64,000 nucleotides of DNA from JAHCHG01 sp965214585. GTDB lineage: Bacteria > Acidobacteriota > Blastocatellia > Pyrinomonadales > Pyrinomonadaceae. This document shows, one piece after another, positions 8,911 to 15,837 of this stretch. The stretch is taken from the NCBI GenBank assembly GCA_965214585.1, contig OZ243957.1, positions 4,092,001-4,156,000 of the forward strand, given 5' to 3'. Within the stretch, counting starts at the first letter, position 1. Every line of letters begins with the position of its first letter. The position numbers and the translations under genes are program-made. The notes under the pieces were generated by a model. It had not been told where the DNA came from. It saw only the letters and a list, made by a program, of their open reading frames with translations, and searched no databases.

Positions 8911-9750
8911 ATGAGTATTTCTTCGACACTTAATCTAATTCATTCAAAAGCAAAGGAAAACAGTTGGCTTTGGCTTTTTTCGATTTTTAACCGCGTCGCT
9001 TTAGCAGCCGGATTTATTCCTGCGGGAATCGTCAAAATTATAAACGAGCGTTTCGCCGGCGGTTTACACGCAAATCATCCGATGGGGCATTTCTTGGAAG
9101 CACTGCATTTGACAAGTTATTACTACACATTTATCGGCGTTGTGCAGTTGGCGGCGGCGTTTATGCTTTTGATTCCGCGCACGGCGACGCTCGGCGCGTT
9201 TCTCTATTTTCCGATCATCTTGAATATTTGCATCTTAACCTTTGCGACGCGGTTCGACGGCTCGATGTTTACTTCGCCTTTAATGGTTTTGGCGAATTTG
9301 TATATTCTCGCGTGGAATTATGAAAAGTGGAAATATATTCTGCCGTTTAACCGTTTAGAAAATGACGTAACAAAGCGGAAAATTCTCGAAAAAGACAATC
9401 AAATTCAAGCAAATGCAAATCAATATTCCGTATTTTCCCGACACGGAATAAACTTGCTTTATGCGCGTTTCCGCACTTTTCTAAAACAGCTTTTCAACGA
9501 TAAATTTCCGACGCTTTTCTTCGCCGGAGTTTTTGCCGCCGTCATCTTTTTCGCGGCAATCGTTCCAAATTTATACGACGTTTTGCCCCGCAACACTTTG
9601 CCGCAATGTATCGGACAATTTAAGGACGGCAGCAGAACCAAAGCAGGTGAGAATTTCTGCAATTGCATCCATAATGACGGCGAGCCGCTCAACAAATGTC
9701 TGAATGATTACAATAATGCTTCAGACGATATTAACCGGGTGGTGAACTAA
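8911..9750 (+). CDS. DoxX-like membrane protein
   Basis: A 279-residue integral membrane protein with about five hydrophobic segments (~27-45, 70-90, 95-113, 121-137 and 205-227), in the pattern of the DoxX/DoxX-like family ('AAGFIPAGIVKI', 'YYYTFIGVVQLAAAFMLL'). Family members are linked to quinone or oxidative-stress functions but most are uncharacterised. A hydrophilic C-terminus has four cysteines ('CIGQF', 'CNCIH', 'CLND'), perhaps redox or metal sites outside the membrane. The last codons and the TAA stop lie in the left end of a MITE (from 9738), so the final residues VVN are element-derived and the original C-terminus was probably different. Confidence 0.8.
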   Translation: MSISSTLNLIHSKAKENSWLWLFSIFNRVALAAGFIPAGIVKIINERFAGGLHANHPMGHFLEALHLTSYYYTFIGVVQLAAAFMLLIPRTATLGAFLYFPIILNICILTFATRFDGSMFTSPLMVLANLYILAWNYEKWKYILPFNRLENDVTKRKILEKDNQIQANANQYSVFSRHGINLLYARFRTFLKQLFNDKFPTLFFAGVFAAVIFFAAIVPNLYDVLPRNTLPQCIGQFKDGSRTKAGENFCNCIHNDGEPLNKCLNDYNNASDDINRVVN

Positions 9751-9991
9751 AAATAATGCTTTGTGAATTGCCGTCTGCTTTAGCTGACGGATTTGTTTGA
9801 TAATAAGACTTCGGCTTTAGCCAAACTCAAATAAAATATCGATCATCCTAATTGCTTTAGCTAAAGCAGTTAAGGAATTTACTTTTATTTGAGTTTGGCT
9901 AAAGCCTGTTATTTGATTTAACTTTTCCCGTCAGCTAAAGCAGACGGCAATTCATAAAAAATCTTATCAGCATTACTTTTAGTTTACTACC
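9738..9991. mobile_element. MITE-like palindromic element, copy 2
   Basis: A 254-bp copy of the element at 617-869. It has the same 23-bp ends (two mismatches at the left, one at the right relative to copy 1) and the same inner arms 'ccgtctgctttagctgacgg' and its inverse. The middle differs more than the arms, as expected for sequence kept only by its folding. No target duplication is visible. Both ends read outward as Val-Val-Asn-stop, and both flanking genes terminate inside it. Confidence 0.85.
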
Positions 9992-10245
9992 AAAAACTTT
10001 TCGGCAGATTCACCTTCGCCCTTTTTCATTTCCTCAATTGCAGATTTTAGTGCCTCAATCGTTTCAAGTTTCTCCGAAATTTCCAACAACTTCTGGTAAC
10101 TTCCCGCATCTTGTATAACAATTTCGGCTTTCCCGTTAATTGTTAAAACGATTGGTTTTCCCGTTGTTTTTAACTGTTCCAAAAAATCACTCGTATTACG
10201 TTTGAAATTTGAAAGCGAGTTTATTTCTTTTTGTAAATCTATCAT
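9979..10245 (-). CDS. Phd/YefM-type antitoxin, 3' end replaced by MITE
   Basis: The 88-residue product begins 'MIDLQKEINSLSNFKRNT' and continues 'GKPIVLTINGKAEIVIQD', the DNA-binding half of Phd/YefM antitoxins, which repress their own operon and block a RelE/ParE or Doc toxin. The ATG at 10245 is preferred over one 21 bp upstream because AAAGG lies 8 nt before it. The toxin-binding tail is cut short: the last codons (VVN) and the stop come from the right end of the MITE at 9738-9991. No toxin gene follows, so this is an orphan remnant of a toxin-antitoxin pair. It may still bind DNA. Confidence 0.75.
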   Translation of the reverse strand: MIDLQKEINSLSNFKRNTSDFLEQLKTTGKPIVLTINGKAEIVIQDAGSYQKLLEISEKLETIEALKSAIEEMKKGEGESAEKFLVVN

Positions 10246-10370
10246 TTTTAAAGCCTTTATTTGCATTAAATCTTAACTAAATTTAATGCAAATAAAAATT
10301 AAAGTCAATTAAATGAAGATTTTAAAAAATAAAATATTTCTTCCTTCCAAACTTCAAACTATTTGATTCT

Positions 10371-10462
10371 CTATTCGACAATTTTAATTCCCAATTCATC
10401 CAATTAATTTTCATCAACATCGCCCGGCGAATTTATCATTAAATTTTGCGCGGATGAAGTTT
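10371..10462 (-). pseudogene. Displaced duplicate of the aspS 3' end
   Basis: On the minus strand this stretch translates as KTSSAQNLMINSPGDVDEN, then an in-frame stop, then LDELGIKIVE and the normal stop. The real AspRS C-terminus at 11321 onward has KTASAQDLMMDSPGDVDEN, Q, LDELGIKIVE. The two DNA stretches are roughly 80% identical and in the same orientation, about 950 bp apart. Between them lie two plus-strand genes. This looks like the original 3' end of aspS, displaced when foreign DNA carrying a replacement 3' end entered, and now decaying. Confidence 0.85.
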
Positions 10463-10478
10463 AGTAATTGCCAAAATT

Positions 10479-10946
10479 GTGAGAAAATCGCGGATAATGT
10501 TCAAGTCAAGCGGCGACCCGGCGAGAAAATATTACGGCGCGGGCAGATTTTCTCATCCGACGGAATGGCACGAAACTATTATTTATTTGCAAGAACAAGG
10601 CGTTAAAATCAGTTTCGTCGGCGGAGATATGGTTTATGGAGTTTCCGCCGTCAGCGGTCAACCGGGAAACTTGCGGATAGATGCGGACGCTTCGATTTCT
10701 GCTTTAAGGCACGAAAAATTTCATTTTGAACACGACAAAAATCTCGGTTTTCCGGGCGCGAGATATTTTTTTGAAAGCTATGAACGGCGTTGGCATAGCG
10801 AATTTTGGGCGTATATTGTAGAATTGAAATTTGCAAGAGAAGAGAAAAATGCCGCTCTTGCCAGAGAAATTTTGGTCGAAATGAGAAACGCCAGACGGCA
10901 GTTGAGAGAATTTTATGTCTTTACTAAAAACAAAACTCGACGATAA
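10479..10946 (+). CDS. HExxH protein, candidate metallopeptidase toxin domain
   Basis: A 155-residue protein with no signal peptide or membrane segment. Residues 78-82 are HEKFH, a zincin-type HExxH motif in the context 'ALRHEKFHFEHDKNLGF', and a helical Glu-rich region follows with a possible third ligand. Zincin domains of this size occur as C-terminal tips of polymorphic toxins (for example the Tox-MPTase families); this similarity is by motif and architecture only. It overlaps the next gene by 32 bp, a layout common for toxin-immunity pairs. It sits inside an insertion bounded by duplicated aspS 3' ends, so horizontal gain is likely. Alternative: a standalone regulatory peptidase. Confidence 0.55.
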   Translation: MRKSRIMFKSSGDPARKYYGAGRFSHPTEWHETIIYLQEQGVKISFVGGDMVYGVSAVSGQPGNLRIDADASISALRHEKFHFEHDKNLGFPGARYFFESYERRWHSEFWAYIVELKFAREEKNAALAREILVEMRNARRQLREFYVFTKNKTRR

Positions 10947-11313
10947 TCTTTCGGAAAAAGTTAAAAATCTTTCATTGTCGGAACTTTTAGCCAATAAAAA
11001 TCATCCGGCGATGATGGTCAGAACTTTTGTTTTGACGGAAATCGCTTCTCGTGCCGCTAAAAATGAAAATTTGTGGCAAATTGTCGAAAAAGAACTGCAA
11101 AAAAAAGAGAATCGTCAAACCGAATTGTATGGATTTATTACCGTTTCGATGTTCATTTTGGGCGAAATGGCGCAGATGAAACAAGCGGCGGCAAAATCTC
11201 ATTTTAACGAAATTCTTTCCTCTTGGACGGAAAAAGAAAAAGCCGATTTTGCTGATTATTTTCGTCAACCGATAGAACACAAATCAAAACATCCCGAACT
11301 TCAAACCGCGTAA
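10915..11313 (+). CDS. Uncharacterised alpha-helical protein, possible immunity partner
   Basis: The 132-residue product is not recognised. It is predicted mostly helical, charged and cytoplasmic, starting 'MSLLKTKLDDNLSEKV'. Its start lies inside the 3' end of the HExxH gene (32-bp overlap in another frame), so the two are translationally coupled. Immunity proteins of polymorphic toxins are often small, helical and encoded right behind the toxin, which makes an inhibitor of the upstream protein the leading guess; nothing in the sequence proves it. Its stop lies 8 bp from the convergent aspS stop, consistent with the pair having entered as one cassette. Confidence 0.55.
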   Translation: MSLLKTKLDDNLSEKVKNLSLSELLANKNHPAMMVRTFVLTEIASRAAKNENLWQIVEKELQKKENRQTELYGFITVSMFILGEMAQMKQAAAKSHFNEILSSWTEKEKADFADYFRQPIEHKSKHPELQTA

Positions 11314-11320
11314 GGCTTTT

Positions 11321-13129
11321 CTATTCAACAATTTTAATTCCCAATTCATCAAGCTGATTTTCGTCCACATCGCCCGGCGAATCCATCATCAAATCCTGCG
11401 CCGACGCGGTTTTCGGGAAGGCGACGACATCGCGGATATTATCCGTTTCCTGAAGAAGCATTACGATTCGTTCGATTCCGGCGGCAAAACCGCCGTGCGG
11501 CGGAGTTCCGTATTCAAGCGCGTCGAGGAAAAATCCGAAACGCTCTTTTGCTTTTTCTTTTGTTAAACCTTGCGCCTTGAAGATCAAACTTTGAATGTCG
11601 CTCTGATGAACGCGAATCGAACCCGAACCGATTTCGTAGCCGTTGATTACGATGTCGTAAGCGCGGGCGCGGATTTCGCCGAGCAAATCTGTTTCGCCGT
11701 TTTCGATGGCGCGTTTGAAAAGCGGCACGTCTTCGTCTAAAAGCGACGTGAACGGATGGTGCATCGGATCGTAATTTTTCGTGTCTTCGTTGTATTCAAA
11801 CATCGGAAATTCCGTAACCCAAATAGGTTTATAAACGCCTTTCGGAATCAGATTTTCCTGTTTGGCGATTTCCTTCCGCAACGCGCCAAAGGAAGCGGCA
11901 ACGACTGATTTTTTGCCCGCGACGATCAAAACGATGTCGCCTGTTTCCGCTTCGGCAGTTTCGGCTAATTGTTTTATTTTTTCTTCGCCGAGAACTTTCA
12001 GAAGCGAAGATTTTGTTTCATTTTCTTCGACTTTTATCCAAGCCAGCGCGTTTGCGCCGTAGCGTTTGACGAATTGCTGCAAATCATCAAGATTTTTGCG
12101 CGAATAATCGGCTTTGCCTTTTGCGACGATTGCTTTTATTTCGCCTTTGTTTTCTAAAACCGAAGCGAAGGGCGCGAAATCCGTGCCGCGCAAATCCTCT
12201 GTTAAATCAACAAGTTCCATTCCGAAACGCAGATCGGGTTTATCAACCCCAAAACGACGCATCGCTTCGCTGTAAGTCATTCGCGGAAACGGCGTTTCAA
12301 ATTCCGCTTGGGCGAGCGAAAAGACTTTTTTCAACACGCCTTCCATCGTCCGAAAAACCATTTCTTCATTGGCAAAACTCATCTCGATATCGAGCTGCGT
12401 AAATTCGGGCTGACGATCTGCGCGTAAATCCTCATCGCGGAAGCAGCGGGCGATTTGATAGTATTTATCAAGACCGGAAATCATTGTGATCTGTTTAAGA
12501 ATCTGCGGCGACTGCGGCAGCGCGAAGAATTTTCCGGTGTGAATACGCGACGGAACAACAAAATCTCTCGCGCCTTCGGGAGTAGATTTAAGCAGAATCG
12601 GCGTTTCGATTTCGAGAAAATCCTTAGAATCCATAAAATCGCGGATTTTTCGCAACGCTTTCCCGCGCATTATCAGATTTTTCTGCAAAGCCGGACGGCG
12701 CAGATCAATATAACGATATTTCAGGCGCAAATCTTCGCTCGCCAGATTTTGCGAACCGGCTTTTTCGAGTTCAAACGGCAGAGTTTTCGCATCATTCAAA
12801 ATCAAAATCTCGTCAACTTTGACTTCGATCTCGCCCGTTTCCAATTTTTTATTTCGCGTTCCTTCGTCGCGCAAGGAAACTTTTCCTTTGACGGCAATGA
12901 CAAATTCGCCGCGCACATTTTTCGCCTTTGAATGCGCTTCCGGCGCGTCTTCTTCGCTGACGACAATTTGCGTCAAACCGTATCTGTCGCGCAGATCAAT
13001 AAACGTAAAAATCCCGAAATCCCTTTTTTTCGCAGCCCAGCCCATTAAAACAACTGATTCGCCGACATTTTCCGCGCGAAGTTCGCCGCAGGTGTGTGTT
13101 CGCTCTAAATTTCCTAAAACGTCTAACAT
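11321..13129 (-). CDS. aspS: Aspartyl-tRNA synthetase
   Basis: A 602-residue class II synthetase that charges tRNA-Asp (possibly also tRNA-Asn). The N-terminal OB-fold anticodon domain has 'GWAAKKRDFGIFTFIDLRDR'. Class II motif 2 appears as 'YYQIARCFRDEDLRADRQPEFTQ'; the bacterial GAD insertion spans ~300-420; motif 3 is 'GFAAGIERIVMLL'. The C-terminus is complete ('GDVDENQLDELGIKIVE'). Its last ~90 bp are duplicated at 10371-10462, meaning the present 3' end probably arrived with the inserted cassette downstream. The ATG at 13129 gives the usual family start ('HTCGELRAENVGE'). Confidence 0.97.
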   Translation of the reverse strand: MLDVLGNLERTHTCGELRAENVGESVVLMGWAAKKRDFGIFTFIDLRDRYGLTQIVVSEEDAPEAHSKAKNVRGEFVIAVKGKVSLRDEGTRNKKLETGEIEVKVDEILILNDAKTLPFELEKAGSQNLASEDLRLKYRYIDLRRPALQKNLIMRGKALRKIRDFMDSKDFLEIETPILLKSTPEGARDFVVPSRIHTGKFFALPQSPQILKQITMISGLDKYYQIARCFRDEDLRADRQPEFTQLDIEMSFANEEMVFRTMEGVLKKVFSLAQAEFETPFPRMTYSEAMRRFGVDKPDLRFGMELVDLTEDLRGTDFAPFASVLENKGEIKAIVAKGKADYSRKNLDDLQQFVKRYGANALAWIKVEENETKSSLLKVLGEEKIKQLAETAEAETGDIVLIVAGKKSVVAASFGALRKEIAKQENLIPKGVYKPIWVTEFPMFEYNEDTKNYDPMHHPFTSLLDEDVPLFKRAIENGETDLLGEIRARAYDIVINGYEIGSGSIRVHQSDIQSLIFKAQGLTKEKAKERFGFFLDALEYGTPPHGGFAAGIERIVMLLQETDNIRDVVAFPKTASAQDLMMDSPGDVDENQLDELGIKIVE

Positions 13130-13140
13130 AATATTATCGG

Positions 13141-13209
13141 TTCATTGTTCATTGTGAATGGTTAATTGTTTGAAGAAAATACAATCAACCATTCACAATG
13201 AACAATGAA
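13141..13209. repeat. Simple-sequence inverted repeat upstream of aspS
   Basis: Arms of 23 bp (13141-13163 and 13187-13209) are perfect inverted repeats built from repeating units of the type 'attgttcattgtg'. The spacer is 23 bp. It lies 12 bp upstream of the aspS start, in its 5' leader or promoter, and downstream of the OsmC gene, so it could act as terminator, leader hairpin or protein site. No poly-T tract follows on either strand. Confidence 0.65.
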
Positions 13210-13383
13210 CAATGCTCCAAAATAAAAAACGCCTTTCGATTTTGCGACAAACGAAAGGCTCTGAACAAATTTGTTTTGTCCAAGCCGTTTCAATTATTAT
13301 CGTCGTTAAATCGAACTGCGCTGCTCATAAATCTTAAAAAGAATACAAGAAACTCGAACGAAAAAGCAAATTGCTCATTGAAA

Positions 13384-13809
13384 TTATTCGGTTTCGATGA
13401 TCTCAAAACTCGTCGTAATTTCCGCCGTCGGTTTGATCGTCGCGGCAACCGAGCAGTATTTTGTTTCGGAAAGTTCGACGGCTTGAGCGACGGAACGCTC
13501 GGAAATGTCTTTGCCATACACGATATGGTGAATGTTTATTTTCTCGAACGAGCGCGGATGCTCAATGCGTCGCTCGCCTGAAACTTCGACTTTGTAATCG
13601 CTGACCGATTGCCGTTTTTTCTCCAAAATCGAAACGACATCAACTGCCGTGCAGCTTCCGAGCGCGATCAGAAGCAGTTCGAGCGGCGATGCGGCTGAAT
13701 TCCTATCGCCTTTCGTGTCAATAATTTGCGAATGTCCGCTCGCGCTCGTTCCGATAAAAAATTCGTCGCCCGCGTATTTTATAGTTGTTTTGTAATCTTT
13801 GCTTTTCAT
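13384..13809 (-). CDS. OsmC family peroxide-detoxifying protein
   Basis: A 141-residue OsmC/Ohr-fold protein. These cytoplasmic dimers reduce organic hydroperoxides with two reactive cysteines. The first is in 'ALGSCTAVDVVSILEKKRQ', the second in 'ETKYCSVAATI', and the spacing is normal for the family. 'ASPLELLLIAL' and 'RSFEKINIHHIVYG' are also typical; it resembles the YhfA-like OsmC subgroup more than Ohr. It reads in the same direction as aspS, about 255 bp apart with a hairpin between them. The start at 13809 is the only reasonable ATG. Confidence 0.92.
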   Translation of the reverse strand: MKSKDYKTTIKYAGDEFFIGTSASGHSQIIDTKGDRNSAASPLELLLIALGSCTAVDVVSILEKKRQSVSDYKVEVSGERRIEHPRSFEKINIHHIVYGKDISERSVAQAVELSETKYCSVAATIKPTAEITTSFEIIETE

Positions 13810-13909
13810 ATATGTTTTTTATAACAGAACGGCGAAGTAAAAGGAATTTGTCAGAATTTTTGCGCTGTTTTTCGGGCGTTTAAATGCTTAACAAAGTCGA
13901 ATTAAACCT

Positions 13910-13927
13910 TTGGCACAAAATATGCTT
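13910..13927 (+). promoter_or_regulatory. Candidate sigma-54 promoter
   Basis: The stretch 'TTGGCACAAAATATGCTT' has GG at 13912-13913 and GC at 13924-13925, separated by exactly 10 bp, as required for -24/-12 promoters (consensus TGGCAC-N5-TTGCW; one mismatch in the -12 box). It lies about 67 bp upstream of the glycine-zipper gene start. No enhancer-binding protein site or rpoN is seen in the window. Confidence 0.5.
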
Positions 13928-13992
13928 CTAAATATTTGGCAGCATCGGTTTTAGTTTACCGCAAAGAGATTCTGGAAAAGTTTAGGAGAAAA

Positions 13993-15669
13993 ATGAGCAA
14001 ATTTAAGAACATAGTTTCGATTTATTTGGCAATCGGTTTTGTATTTTTGGGTTTTGTGTTTCCGGCAAACGCGCAAACTTACGGCAGACAGTCGGACACG
14101 AGCAATGTTTTGCGCGATTTGAAAAAGCAGTCGGGCGATTTTTATTATTCTTTGTCGAACGAACTCAGGCGAAGTTCGATGAACACGGAAGATAAACAGG
14201 AACTCGCCGACGCTTCGATTGCTTTGAACAGAAATATCGAAGATTTTGAAGCGAATTTCAATCGTCGGCGCGAAAGTGCCAATGATGTGCGGGATATTCT
14301 AAATGAAGCGAAAAAGGTTAATGATATTTTCAGTTACAATCCGGTAAATTCGACTTTGAACAGAAATTGGATGAGTTTACGAAATCTGCTTGACCAACTC
14401 GGCGCGAATTACAATATAAGTCCGGTGTGGAATGACCGCAATCCCGGTTATTCGAGCAGCCGAAGCGGAAACGATTATCCGCGAAATAATCGAAACGACA
14501 ATAATTATCCGCGAAATAATCGTTTTCCGAACGATAATAGAAACAATCGAAACGATTATGCGAACGATTTGACGGGAACTTACAGCATAGACGTTTCGCG
14601 CAGCGAAAACACCGCAGATATTGCCAATCGCGCGGCTATTAATAATTCGCGCAATCGAAATGAAGCGCGTCGGGATTTGGAAAACAAACTCGAATCGCCT
14701 CAACAGATCGCCGTTGACGTTCGCGGAAATCAGGTTACGCTCAACAGTTCAAATGCTTCGCAAATCACTTTTGAAGCAAATGGACGCGAGCAGACGCAGA
14801 CGCTTTCCGACGGCAGAACGCTTCGGGTTCGCGCAACTCTCGCCAATGATCTGCTGACAATTTCGAGTTTTGGCGGCGACACCGATTACACCGTAACTTT
14901 TGAAGTAATTGACAATGGCAGAACTATGCGCGTAACGCGGCGAATTACGACCGATTATTTGCGCCAGACCGTTTTCGCCGAAAGCGTCTATAAAAAAACC
15001 GATGATGTGGCGCGTTTGAGCAGCGATGTAAATTACGATGATGACGATTATTCGAGCAGCAGTTCGTCAAACAACCGCCGAAATTATCCGAATACGAATC
15101 GGGGAAATTATCCAAACTCCAATTCCGGCAGGCGCGGGCAGTATATTGTTGCCGACGGCTTAATGATTACGGGAACTCTGGACAACGATATTGACACGGA
15201 AATTTCGCAAAATAATGATCGTTTCAGAATGACCGTTCAATCGCCGAATCAATATCGCGGCGCGGTTATTGAAGGGTATCTTTCGGGAATTGACCGTTCG
15301 GGCAGAGTTTCGGGACGCTCGGAAGTTACGTTCAATTTTCAGACGATTCGCCTTTCAAACGGACGGCAATATGATTTTGCGGGAACTTTGAGAAGCATCA
15401 CGAATTTGAACGGCGACGATGTGAAAATTGACGACGAAGGCACGGCGAAAGGCGACGATCAAACAAAAGAAACCGTCAAGCGTTCGGGCATCGGCGCAGG
15501 GATAGGCGCGATTATCGGCGCAATCGCGGGCGGCGGAAAAGGTGCGGCAATCGGCGCGGTGATCGGCGGCGGCGCGGGCGCGGGTTCGGTGATTTTGCAA
15601 GGCAAAGACGATGTTAAATTACAAGCCGGTTCGACGCTTTCGGTTGAATCTTCTTCGCCGATTCGTTAA
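13993..15669 (+). CDS. Exported protein with Asn-rich linkers and glycine-zipper C-terminus
   Basis: The start at 13993 follows an AGGAGA site and opens a signal peptide ('IYLAIGFVFLGFVFPANAQT'). A helical domain (~25-145) is followed by two Asn/Arg/Tyr-rich linkers (around 165-205 and 370-400). Between and after them are two beta-rich repeats of similar type ('YSIDVSRSENTADIA', 'QYIVADGLMITGTLDNDID'). Near residue 500 is a glycine zipper ('GIGAGIGAIIGAIAGGGKG') like those of outer-membrane or lipid-inserting proteins. The product is 558 residues and probably located in the envelope. Function is unknown. A candidate sigma-54 promoter lies upstream and a large hairpin downstream. Confidence 0.8.
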   Translation: MSKFKNIVSIYLAIGFVFLGFVFPANAQTYGRQSDTSNVLRDLKKQSGDFYYSLSNELRRSSMNTEDKQELADASIALNRNIEDFEANFNRRRESANDVRDILNEAKKVNDIFSYNPVNSTLNRNWMSLRNLLDQLGANYNISPVWNDRNPGYSSSRSGNDYPRNNRNDNNYPRNNRFPNDNRNNRNDYANDLTGTYSIDVSRSENTADIANRAAINNSRNRNEARRDLENKLESPQQIAVDVRGNQVTLNSSNASQITFEANGREQTQTLSDGRTLRVRATLANDLLTISSFGGDTDYTVTFEVIDNGRTMRVTRRITTDYLRQTVFAESVYKKTDDVARLSSDVNYDDDDYSSSSSSNNRRNYPNTNRGNYPNSNSGRRGQYIVADGLMITGTLDNDIDTEISQNNDRFRMTVQSPNQYRGAVIEGYLSGIDRSGRVSGRSEVTFNFQTIRLSNGRQYDFAGTLRSITNLNGDDVKIDDEGTAKGDDQTKETVKRSGIGAGIGAIIGAIAGGGKGAAIGAVIGGGAGAGSVILQGKDDVKLQAGSTLSVESSSPIR

Positions 15670-15712
15670 TTCATTTGCGGCACTCTTCGGATGCGCCTTG
15701 TTATACCAAGCC

Positions 15713-15834
15713 GGCGTGAAAAAGGGGAAAGGCGGAAACCCGCGTGTAAACAAGGGTGCTGTTTGTAAACTCAAAAGCTGAAATTAAAACAGCACCCTCC
15801 ATAACTGTCGGGTTTCTGCCTTTATTTCACGCGA
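15713..15834. terminator. Large nested hairpin between convergent genes
   Basis: Outer arms pair 'ggcgtgaaa' with 'tttcacgc', middle arms pair 'ggcggaaacccg' with 'cgggtttctgcc', and inner arms pair 'agggtgctgttt' with 'aaacagcaccct'. It fills the gap between the glycine-zipper gene (plus) and the potassium channel gene (minus), ending 4 bp before the latter's stop. A bidirectional terminator is the simplest reading, though about 120 nt is long for one; a short palindromic repeat is possible. Confidence 0.6.
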
Positions 15835-15837
15835 ATT

